Assembly (NCBI GenBank): GCA_021741285.1
Contig: JAIOYD010000121.1
Span: 1-5,521, forward strand
Source: Rickettsiaceae bacterium
GTDB taxonomy: Bacteria > Pseudomonadota > Alphaproteobacteria > Rickettsiales > Rickettsiaceae
DNA: 5,521 nucleotides
Direction of reading: 5' to 3'
The notes below the pieces were generated by a model. The model was not told the origin of the DNA and made no database searches. It saw only the letters and a program-made list of their open reading frames with translations. Of the stretch, positions 1 to 4,557 are shown piece by piece (the first letter of the stretch is position 1; the number at the start of each line of letters is the position of its first letter). A program made the position numbers and the translations under genes.

Positions 1-287
1 TTGTCTTGCCTTGGTCCAATTCGCAGTGCGCCTACCAGCTCTCACTGAAAAAGGATCAGCAAATTGCATAAAATAAAGAATTAAATTTTGATATTTTGAT
101 CTAATACGCAGTTTTACGCAATCTCCCAAAAGGCACACGAATAAGTAAGTCGACAAAGCACAAATATAACAGAAGATATATTCCAATTGAAATTGATAAA
201 CCTTTCTGTCAATACTAAGAACTATATAGTTCTTAGTATTATTTGCTTTTTAATGGATTAAAAATTGTTCGAATATTCTAATAAGAT
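1..287. other. intergenic region left of the cluster, no intact gene
   Basis: No complete gene is visible in these 287 bases. One short open stretch on the plus strand (frame 2, up to the TAA at about 74-76) reads CLALVQFAVRLPALTEKGSA. Its LALVQFA core is reminiscent of the C-terminal end of IS5-type transposases, which often finish with a similar hydrophobic motif followed by RLWLR. Here the continuation is not preserved, so this is at best a decayed tail and may be chance. The rest is AT-rich and holds a perfect palindrome at 211-240 (listed separately) and a weak AT-only inverted repeat, TTTTTAAT/ATTAAAAA, at 247-264. Confidence 0.4.
211..240. repeat. perfect 30-base palindrome, possible terminator or cruciform
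   Basis: The left arm AATACTAAGAACTAT is followed directly by its exact reverse complement ATAGTTCTTAGTATT, giving 15 base pairs with no spacer. It lies 47 bases beyond the stop codon of the metallopeptidase gene, at the 3' end of the leftward cluster. On the plus strand it is followed by a T-rich stretch (ATTATTTGCTTTTT), so it could terminate transcription arriving from the left. On the minus strand the bases after it are GACAG, which is not a good U-tract, so it is a poor canonical terminator for the cluster itself. The AT-rich arms also allow cruciform extrusion or binding by a dimeric protein. The symmetry is seen directly; the role is inferred. Confidence 0.55.
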
Positions 288-1025
288 CTATGATAAATAC
301 TGATGCAATCTAACACCATTTTGCTTCAACCATAATTTAGCTAATTTATAGTCCGGATAAAATTTTTCAACCAAACTCCAAAAACGCATGCTATGATTCA
401 TTTCTATCATATGGCACATTTCATGCACCACTAAATATTCCAATATTTCCTTGGGAGCAAATACAAGACGCCAATTAAAGGAGAGCACCCCCTTACTGGA
501 ACAACTGCCCCATTTGTTTTTATTATTCATAATTCGAATCTTGCTAAAACTTAAATCATGTTTTATAGCAAAAAAATCAACTAACTTCGTTACTTCCAAC
601 AATAATTTATCCCTCAAGAATTTTATAAAAATACTTTTATCCTGTAGAAAATTTGAATAAATTTCAATTGACTCCTGATTAACTACGACTTTACAATAAT
701 TTGCTTCAATATGTTGTAGCGAATATATTTCACCAAAAATCGGTATCTTTTTGTAATCTATCGGTTCTTCCTTAATCGCATTTTGTAGTTTTTTTCTTAC
801 CCAGAATTCCTTTGATAACAAAAACTTATACCCCACCTCATAATGTTTATTAGGCAGAATTAATTCTGCCCCATTGTGGTTTACTTTAATTGAAATCCTT
901 TTTGCTCGTAAGCTACACCTCACTTGGACTTGAATATCAGGACCAAGTCTGCCTAAAGTAATAGAATTTGGTATTAATTTTTGTTGTTTCTTCATGCAGA
1001 TTAATTTTTTGAGTAAAACTAACAT
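288..1025 (-). CDS. YgjP-type (COG1451, M48-like) zinc metallopeptidase
   Basis: This 245-residue protein is close to the usual length of the YgjP/DUF45 family, predicted cytoplasmic zinc peptidases related to SprT/WLM proteins; the physiological substrate is unknown. The signature HEMCH occurs at residues 201-205, followed by MIEMNH ending at H211. This gives an HExxHxxxxxH arrangement with H201, H205 and H211 as likely zinc ligands and E202 as the catalytic base. The family motif WGSCS is at 172-176, and the N-terminal half has the usual basic beta-rich start (RAKRISIKV, about 40-48). No signal peptide is convincing. The ATG at 1025 lies 9 bases after the ogt stop; an in-frame ATG at 995 would give 235 residues. 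Neither has a clear Shine-Dalgarno sequence, so the start is uncertain. It is last in the leftward cluster and probably depends on transcription through ogt. The family call is firm; the biological role is not known. Confidence 0.9.
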   Translation of the reverse strand: MLVLLKKLICMKKQQKLIPNSITLGRLGPDIQVQVRCSLRAKRISIKVNHNGAELILPNKHYEVGYKFLLSKEFWVRKKLQNAIKEEPIDYKKIPIFGEIYSLQHIEANYCKVVVNQESIEIYSNFLQDKSIFIKFLRDKLLLEVTKLVDFFAIKHDLSFSKIRIMNNKNKWGSCSSKGVLSFNWRLVFAPKEILEYLVVHEMCHMIEMNHSMRFWSLVEKFYPDYKLAKLWLKQNGVRLHQYLS

Positions 1026-1034
1026 AAATTGCTA

Positions 1035-1571
1035 CTATAAAGAACTTAATTTTTGTTTCTCAAAGTCTATCAGCCATTTTTTACGGTGAACTCCACCCCC
1101 ATATCCACCCAAATCACCATTACTGTTAATGATACGGTGACAAGGAATAATGATTACCAACTTATTTGCTCCATTGGCATTTGCAACTGCTCTATACGCT
1201 TTGTGTTTCCCGAGAGCTCTAGCCTGATCAGTATAGCTTCGCGTCTGTCCATAGGGTAGACTGATCAATTCCTTCCAAACAAGAGTTTGAAATGGACTGC
1301 CAACAAAGCGAAGTGGCACTTTAAACTCCTGTAATGAACCGTTGAAATATCCTTGCAACTCCGATTCTATCTGCTTCAGTGGACCCGAGAGTCCTGGAAC
1401 AATAACCCCATTAGTCTTAACCATAAGTCTCTCGACTTCACGCTCTAGACGGGGATAATCAACAAATTCTAATAAATAAAGAGCATCTTCATCACTAATT
1501 GCCAACATAGACCCAAGAGGGGTATCTAGCCAAACTTGATAAAAATATTTCTTTAGTGCTTCTGTTATCAT
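1035..1571 (-). CDS. ogt: methylated-DNA--[protein]-cysteine S-methyltransferase (O6-alkylguanine repair)
   Basis: This suicide repair enzyme transfers the alkyl group from O6-alkylguanine (and O4-alkylthymine) in DNA to its own cysteine. At 178 residues it has the usual Ogt/Ada-C length. The N-terminal ribonuclease-H-like domain covers about residues 8-85. The helix-turn-helix DNA-binding and catalytic domain runs from about 92 (SPFQTLVWKEL) to the end. The active-site motif is PCHR at 143-146 with acceptor C144. The preceding helix carries YRAVANANG (126-134), whose R127 matches the base-flipping arginine finger, and the glycine-rich GGYGGG (155-160) follows. All key residues are present, so the enzyme should be active. 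It has no AraC-like or AdaA domain, so it is not a full Ada regulator. The ATG at 1571 lacks a strong Shine-Dalgarno sequence. The gene sits 63 bases after the fifth acetyltransferase and 9 bases before the metallopeptidase, so it is probably co-transcribed with the latter. Confidence 0.96.
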   Translation of the reverse strand: MITEALKKYFYQVWLDTPLGSMLAISDEDALYLLEFVDYPRLEREVERLMVKTNGVIVPGLSGPLKQIESELQGYFNGSLQEFKVPLRFVGSPFQTLVWKELISLPYGQTRSYTDQARALGKHKAYRAVANANGANKLVIIIPCHRIINSNGDLGGYGGGVHRKKWLIDFEKQKLSSL

Positions 1572-1622
1572 TTTATTCTACTAATGTTCTGGTTTTAATG
1601 CGTTCTCTAAACACAAGCTATT

Positions 1623-1628
1623 ATTATA
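1623..1628 (-). promoter_or_regulatory. exact TATAAT in the GNAT5-ogt gap, possible internal -10
   Basis: On the minus strand the 63-base gap before ogt contains an exact TATAAT about 52 bases upstream of the ogt start. There is no recognisable -35 hexamer at 16-18 bases upstream and no TGn extended -10, and AT-rich sequence produces such matches by chance. It is a weak candidate for an ogt-ygjP internal promoter, noted because the gap breaks the otherwise overlapping gene order. Confidence 0.2.
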
Positions 1629-1634
1629 ATGATT

Positions 1635-2183
1635 CTAGAAAAATGCACCACGAAAATTCACGCCTTGCATTTTAAAAGTGAATATATTCATCGCATATGG
1701 ATCAGGATTTTTTACTGTTTTTAATTCTTCTCCCGTTTTAAAAATTTCTGTAAATTTATTTCCAGATACGTGGATAATTGCTTTGCGCCAAAACTTTAGT
1801 GCTTTCATATTTTCAGGCATTACAGCAACAGACCACTTACCTGGATGCATTTTAAATATTAATTCACTTACTTTCAACGCGATACCTTTAGCTTGGAACT
1901 TTGCAAGAATGAAGAACTCTCCCATATTCCAATCTACCGTTTCAATTAAGCCTTCTTGGTCAAGTAAAACAAATCCTGCTAATTCATTTTCTACCTTAAC
2001 TAAAAAAGCTTTCTTATCACTGCCCTCAAAATAATGTTTAAAATCTATGCATTCAAACATACCGTCCTCAGGACATTCCCATCCCATATAGGCAGTTCTA
2101 TCGTAGACGTAAAACCGTGCCATGTTTTGAATTGTTGGGTAGTCAGCAATCATTGCAGGAACGATTATAATATTTTTACTCAT
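1635..2183 (-). CDS. GNAT acetyltransferase 5 (COG5628-like)
   Basis: This 182-residue GNAT-fold protein probably transfers an acetyl group from acetyl-CoA; the substrate is unknown. Motif A is visible as MGEFFILAKFQAKGIAL (87-103), where Q97-x-x-G100-x-A102 fits the Q/R-x-x-G-x-G/A acetyl-CoA pyrophosphate loop. The block PENMKALKFWRKAI (123-136) matches the motif B end of the COG5628 type of predicted acetyltransferases, which carry PEN..A..FWR in place of the usual N..A..FY. Motif order and spacing are intact, so the enzyme is likely functional. The ATG at 2183 overlaps the TGA of GNAT4 (ATGA, 4 bases), implying translational coupling; an AAGGA sits very close upstream. The tail after about residue 165 (KMQGVNFRGAFF) is slightly longer than I would expect. 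The family call is firm; the substrate cannot be read from the sequence. Confidence 0.88.
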   Translation of the reverse strand: MSKNIIIVPAMIADYPTIQNMARFYVYDRTAYMGWECPEDGMFECIDFKHYFEGSDKKAFLVKVENELAGFVLLDQEGLIETVDWNMGEFFILAKFQAKGIALKVSELIFKMHPGKWSVAVMPENMKALKFWRKAIIHVSGNKFTEIFKTGEELKTVKNPDPYAMNIFTFKMQGVNFRGAFF

Positions 2184-2722
2184 ATCCTTTTCACCATCAG
2201 ATCACTAGCTTGTCCAACAAAAGCGCCAGCATTAGCTTCATATGTACCAACTTTCTCAAACCCTGCTTTGCTATAAACATGAACAGCACGAGGATTATTG
2301 GGGTCGGGATCAATAAAAAACGTATCAGCGAGTGGGTCGATAAGCTCTCGATAAAAACTCATAAAAGCTTCTAAGGTTCTAGCTGCCAGACCTTGACCTA
2401 AAAATTTTGTATTTCCTATACCAAAATCGAGGCCAATTGTATGACCAGCTTTGGACATATGCTTTCTATGAAGCTCAGATAATTTTTGATCTTCCTGAAA
2501 AATATCTGACAAAAGAAAGCAATATAACTCTCCGTCTACGGAGCCAATCCAATATTTGGTAGTACCATAAAAATAATGCTGCTTTTTATCATTAACAAAA
2601 TTCATAATATCTTCTTTATTTTCCTTGGTATTATCCCAAAATTCCATTATATGTGGCTTATGCAACCACCTAAAGATGGTGTCTATATGTTCTAAACTGG
2701 CCTTTTCAAATTTAATATTCAT
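2180..2722 (-). CDS. GNAT acetyltransferase 4 (AAC(6')-Ib-like group)
   Basis: This 180-residue protein belongs to the GNAT subgroup (Acetyltransf_8 type) that includes aminoglycoside 6'-N-acetyltransferases and siderophore-biosynthesis acetyltransferases. Supporting segments are RWLHKPHIMEFWD near the N-terminus (18-30, compare EWLNRSHIVEWW in AAC(6')-Ib), TIGLDFGIG (95-103), the acetyl-CoA loop FLGQGLAAR (107-115) and FIDPDPNNPRAVHVYSKAGF (136-155). The ATG at 2722 is preferred over a GTG at 2731 because GGTGGAG (2732-2726) precedes it, although the spacing is only 3 bases, and no ribosome site precedes the GTG. It follows a 70-base gap after GNAT3, with a hairpin and a TATAAT, and overlaps GNAT5 by 4 bases. 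It shares segments with GNAT1, so the two are probably distant paralogues. Aminoglycoside acetylation is possible but unproven; a small endogenous amine is equally likely. Confidence 0.9.
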   Translation of the reverse strand: MNIKFEKASLEHIDTIFRWLHKPHIMEFWDNTKENKEDIMNFVNDKKQHYFYGTTKYWIGSVDGELYCFLLSDIFQEDQKLSELHRKHMSKAGHTIGLDFGIGNTKFLGQGLAARTLEAFMSFYRELIDPLADTFFIDPDPNNPRAVHVYSKAGFEKVGTYEANAGAFVGQASDLMVKRI

Positions 2723-2735
2723 ATTCTCCACCCTA

Positions 2736-2763
2736 TGTCATTCACGCCTTCGCGAAAGTGACA
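2736..2763. repeat. imperfect 28-base palindrome in the GNAT3-GNAT4 gap
   Basis: The outer arms TGTCA (2736-2740) and TGACA (2759-2763) pair, and inner CGC/GCG pairs surround a CTTC loop, with a two-base mismatch in the stem. The pattern resembles the dispersed TGTCATTC-type intergenic palindromes seen in several AT-rich proteobacterial genomes. It ends 13 bases before the GNAT4 ATG and lies within the probable leader of that gene. It could modulate readthrough, mRNA stability or translation of GNAT4-5. No U-tract follows on either strand, so it is not a standard terminator. Confidence 0.45.
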
Positions 2764-2781
2764 AACCTAAACACTGCCTAA

Positions 2782-2810
2782 ATTATACATCCCTACTCAA
2801 AACTAGCGTC
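2782..2810 (-). promoter_or_regulatory. candidate internal promoter for GNAT4-GNAT5
   Basis: An exact TATAAT on the minus strand (2787-2782) lies 60 bases upstream of the GNAT4 start, in the only sizeable gap inside the acetyltransferase set. At 17 bases further upstream the hexamer is GACGCT (2810-2805), a poor -35 match that falls inside the end of GNAT3. A start near 2775 would place the hairpin at 2736-2763 in the 5' untranslated leader. The -10 match is seen directly; promoter function is inferred. Confidence 0.3.
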
Positions 2811-3269
2811 TAAGTACATTTTCATACCTTCATGACTCGCTTCAAAACCGATATGTTCATAGAAATTCCTAGCCTTGACACGTTTTTTATTTGTTGTTAA
2901 TTGCATTATAGATGCGCCCTTAGCCTTCCCGTAAGAGATCGCAGCTTTCATCATCCACTCCCCCATTTTCTGGCCGCGATATTTTTCAAGAACACGTACT
3001 GCTTCAATTTGCATTCTTGTTTGTCCTGAAAAACTTAGCGAGGGCATAATAGTCAAATGTGATGTACCGACAATTTCCTCATCATTTTCTACTATCATGA
3101 GATAGTGATTTTGATCAGCGTCTATTCTATGAAATGCGTCAATATAACGCTGATCAAGAGTTGAATTAGTGCTTTCACGAGTTTTCCCCAATTCATCTTC
3201 AAGCAGCAGATTAACTATTACCCCCAGATCATTTATTGTCGCTTTGCGATGAGTTAGGTTTATGTTCAT
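2793..3269 (-). CDS. GNAT acetyltransferase 3
   Basis: This is a compact single-domain GNAT of 158 residues that probably acetylates a small molecule or peptide amine. Motif C/D begins at THRKATINDLGVIVNLL (6-22). Motif A is MQIEAVRVLEKYRGQKMGEWM (86-106), and motif B is QLTTNKKRVKARNFYEHIGF (123-142), followed by the typical ASHEGMKMYL end. The acetyl-CoA loop reads R98-G-Q-K101-M-G103: the glycine normally at position 101 (RGQGIG in close relatives) is lysine here. This may weaken cofactor binding but does not by itself show inactivity. The ATG at 3269 overlaps the TGA of GNAT2 (ATGA), and AAGGA lies about 7 bases upstream, so translation is probably coupled yet also independently initiated. 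The substrate is unknown. The relatives I can recall are chromosomal GNATs without an assigned role. Confidence 0.9.
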   Translation of the reverse strand: MNINLTHRKATINDLGVIVNLLLEDELGKTRESTNSTLDQRYIDAFHRIDADQNHYLMIVENDEEIVGTSHLTIMPSLSFSGQTRMQIEAVRVLEKYRGQKMGEWMMKAAISYGKAKGASIMQLTTNKKRVKARNFYEHIGFEASHEGMKMYLDASFE

Positions 3270-3730
3270 ACTTCTTTCCTTAAATAAAGTTTTGCCATAT
3301 GACCATCATTGTGATAGCCAAGATTTTTATAAAAATCATGCGAACCATCATTGGCACGCCGTAGACCAGATGTCAGATCAATAATAGCGGGACTAAATTT
3401 ACGCGCAATATCTTCTACAAAAAGCATAAGCTTTTTTCCAATACCATAACCACGGTACTTCTCATCCACCACAAGACTCTCTATGTGGAATCGCACTTTA
3501 TCTAAGACAAAAACTGATGATCCTGACCAAGCAACAAAGCCAACAACTTGGTTTTCTAAACAAGCAACTGCAACGCCATAATCATTATTTTTTGTAAATC
3601 GCTCAAATCTTAGTTTTAGCTCATGCTCTAATACAGGATATCCAAGTTGATCCATTAGCGGTACAAGAGTAGGAATATCAGAGATTTGGGCTGAACGAAC
3701 TGAAATATAAAAATTATTTTTTGTGCTCAT
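3266..3730 (-). CDS. GNAT acetyltransferase 2
   Basis: This is a 154-residue single-domain GNAT. The N-terminal strand-helix VRSAQISDIPTLVPLMDQLGY (11-31) is followed by VVGFVAWSG (62-70). Motif A is HIESLVVDEKYRGYGIGKKLM (82-102) with a canonical R93-x-x-G96-x-G98 loop, and motif B is LRRANDGSHDFYKNLGY (123-139). All core elements are present, so an active acetyl-CoA-dependent N-acetyltransferase is expected; the substrate is unknown. The ATG at 3730 is chosen over an in-frame ATG at 3751. At 3730 the stop of GNAT1 and the start share one base (TAATG), and AAGAGAG lies 5 bases upstream. The longer start would add MDGKREI, overlap GNAT1 by 22 bases and has no ribosome site. The gene ends inside the ATGA junction with GNAT3. 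It is similar in size and overall form to GNAT3 but belongs to a different GNAT branch. Confidence 0.9.
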   Translation of the reverse strand: MSTKNNFYISVRSAQISDIPTLVPLMDQLGYPVLEHELKLRFERFTKNNDYGVAVACLENQVVGFVAWSGSSVFVLDKVRFHIESLVVDEKYRGYGIGKKLMLFVEDIARKFSPAIIDLTSGLRRANDGSHDFYKNLGYHNDGHMAKLYLRKEV

Positions 3731-4266
3731 TATTTCTCTCTTACCATCCATAATTCACTTATCCCACCTTGCTCTTTAGCCTTCCTAAAACCTACTTTTT
3801 CATAAGCACGAATAGCTCCTAAATTTGTAGTATCCGGATCAACGAATACATAATCGAATCTCTCAAAAACATGTTCCTCTAAAAAAAGTGAAAGCACCGT
3901 TGAGCCAATATTTTTACCAATAAACTCTACCTCACCGATATACAAATCAAGGCTTGCGCACGATTTTGGTAGTTTAGATAGGTCGGGGCATGAATCACGA
4001 GGGAAGTCATGGAGATTATAGTATTGGATATAGCCTATAGGTACATTATCTATACAAATAATATACGCATATATTGGCTTTTTAAATTCACCATGACGCT
4101 CGTTTACTGCTTTGTTACCATTAACATACTCACCATATTTTTCTTCTATCAACTCTGGTGTCCATTTAATATCCTGATCCCACCATAACCTTACGTGAGG
4201 TGTCTGAAGCCACTTAATTAGCAGCAAAAAATGTGATTTTACGAGAGGGACAAAAGTGATATTCAT
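3730..4266 (-). CDS. GNAT acetyltransferase 1 (AAC(6')-Ib-like group)
   Basis: This 178-residue protein resembles AAC(6')-Ib-type acetyltransferases along its length. Matching segments are LIKWLQTPHVRLWWD (16-30), PIGYIQYYN (76-84; AAC(6')-Ib has PIGYAQSYV), the segment SLDLYIG (105-111), and FVDPDTTNLGAIRAYEKVGF (141-160). The acetyl-CoA loop reads GKNIGS (117-122), where AAC(6')-Ib has GKGLGT, so the first loop glycine is asparagine here. It could act on an aminoglycoside-like or other amine; chromosomal family members often have other, unknown substrates. The ATG at 4266 is supported by GGAG at 4275-4272, 5 bases upstream. The frame stays open upstream into the tRNA-Ser gene, but that extension is tRNA sequence read as protein and is excluded. 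The gene starts 27 bases after the encoded tRNA CCA with no terminator between them, so it is probably on the same primary transcript. Confidence 0.9.
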   Translation of the reverse strand: MNITFVPLVKSHFLLLIKWLQTPHVRLWWDQDIKWTPELIEEKYGEYVNGNKAVNERHGEFKKPIYAYIICIDNVPIGYIQYYNLHDFPRDSCPDLSKLPKSCASLDLYIGEVEFIGKNIGSTVLSLFLEEHVFERFDYVFVDPDTTNLGAIRAYEKVGFRKAKEQGGISELWMVREK

Positions 4267-4271
4267 TAATG

Positions 4272-4275
4272 CTCC
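4272..4275 (-). promoter_or_regulatory. ribosome binding site of GNAT1
   Basis: GGAG on the minus strand, 5 bases from the ATG at 4266, fixes the start of GNAT1 downstream of the tRNA. It rules against the longer frame that would begin inside the tRNA. It is among the best Shine-Dalgarno sequences in the cluster. Confidence 0.7.
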
Positions 4276-4293
4276 ACAATTAGCGAAGATAGA

Positions 4294-4383
4294 TGGAGGA
4301 GAGGAAGGGATTTGAACCCTCGACACGATTGCTCGTGAACACGCTTTCCAGGCGGGCGCCTTAAACCACTCGGCCACCTCTCC
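4294..4383 (-). tRNA. tRNA-Ser(GGA), CCA encoded
   Basis: The 90-base minus-strand sequence folds as a class II tRNA. The acceptor GGAGAGG (4383-4377) pairs with CCTCTCC (4304-4298). The D arm is GCC/GGC, and the anticodon loop CTGGAAA has GGA at 4349-4347. The long variable arm has stem CACGA/TCGTG, as expected for serine, and the T arm carries TTCAAAT. CCA is encoded at 4296-4294. Anticodon GGA decodes UCC and UCU. Two details are unusual. The second pair of the anticodon stem is C-U (4355 with 4341), where relatives typically have A-U. The base before CCA is U (4297), where bacterial tRNA-Ser usually has G. The rest is intact, so it is probably functional. It lies immediately upstream of GNAT1 on the same strand. 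Confidence 0.95.
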
Positions 4384-4403
4384 TTAGATATAAAATTTAA
4401 GCC

Positions 4404-4431
4404 TATTTATGAGAGCTAGATACTATATCAA
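4404..4431 (-). promoter_or_regulatory. candidate promoter for tRNA-Ser and the GNAT cluster
   Basis: On the minus strand TTGATA (4431-4426) and TAAATA (4409-4404) are separated by 16 bases. They resemble sigma-70 -35 and -10 elements. Transcription would start near 4397, leaving a short 5' leader of about 14 bases before the tRNA, a usual arrangement for RNase P processing. Sequence match only; AT-rich DNA makes chance matches likely. Confidence 0.4.
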
Positions 4432-4440
4432 AACTATATC

Positions 4441-4468
4441 GAGATCAAGTTGCAATTAAAATGATCTC
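4441..4468. repeat. inverted repeat GAGATCA/TGATCTC between divergent promoters
   Basis: Seven-base perfect arms flank a 14-base loop and are followed on the plus strand by ATTTTAT. The position between two divergent transcription units suggests an operator or a weak terminator. No known binding-site consensus is recognised. Confidence 0.3.
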
Positions 4469-4498
4469 ATTTTATGCCAGAGCACTATAAGAATATCC

Positions 4499-4527
4499 TT
4501 GCCTGTTTTAATATTTTTATCTATTTA
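4499..4527 (+). promoter_or_regulatory. candidate promoter of the VUT-like gene
   Basis: TTGCCT (4499-4504) and TATTTA (4522-4527) with a 17-base spacer resemble sigma-70 elements. A start near 4534 would give a leader of about 25 bases containing the AAGAGG ribosome site. The match is moderate. Confidence 0.35.
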
Positions 4528-4544
4528 TAAACTATCAACTTATA

Positions 4545-4550
4545 AAGAGG
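4545..4550 (+). promoter_or_regulatory. ribosome binding site of the VUT-like gene
   Basis: AAGAGG lies 7 bases before the ATG at 4558, a good Shine-Dalgarno match and spacing. It supports this start. Confidence 0.7.
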
Positions 4551-4557
4551 AATCACT

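Larger units (their letters stand above)
4384..4557. other. divergent intergenic region between tRNA-Ser and the VUT-like gene
   Basis: These 174 AT-rich bases separate the leftward tRNA cluster from the rightward membrane-protein gene and must contain both promoters (candidates listed separately). An inverted repeat GAGATCA/TGATCTC (4441-4447 and 4462-4468, 14-base loop) lies between the two candidate -35 elements. No reading frame here looks coding. Confidence 0.6.

Noticed and set aside
2..76. Possible IS5-type transposase C-terminal tail
   Set aside because: Only a seven-residue resemblance (LALVQFA) is visible, with no terminal inverted repeats or other transposase motif; too weak to annotate as a mobile element.
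451..660. Plus-strand open frame of 69 codons
   Set aside because: It is antisense to the metallopeptidase, including its WGSCS motif region, with no protein-like features of its own.
1053..2276. Plus-strand open frames at 1053-1259, 1678-2034 and 2034-2276
   Set aside because: They lie antisense to clearly identified genes (ogt, GNAT5, GNAT4), show no domain pattern and have no ribosome sites; they are shadows.
2625..2813. Plus-strand open frame of 62 codons
   Set aside because: It spans the antisense of the GNAT4 start, the intergenic hairpin and the GNAT3 end; no recognisable domain.
3731..3751. Longer start for GNAT2 (MDGKREI...)
   Set aside because: It would overlap GNAT1 by 22 bases without a ribosome site, whereas the TAATG start at 3730 has AAGAGAG 5 bases upstream.
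4267..4377. N-terminal extension of GNAT1 beginning MAEWFKAPAWKAC
   Set aside because: It is the tRNA-Ser gene read as protein, a well-known false extension; the ATG at 4266 has a good ribosome site and starts at the family-typical N-terminus.
4294..4383. tRNA-Ser as an integration (att) site
   Set aside because: I found no second copy of the tRNA 3' end elsewhere in the window and no integrase gene, so an attachment site cannot be supported.
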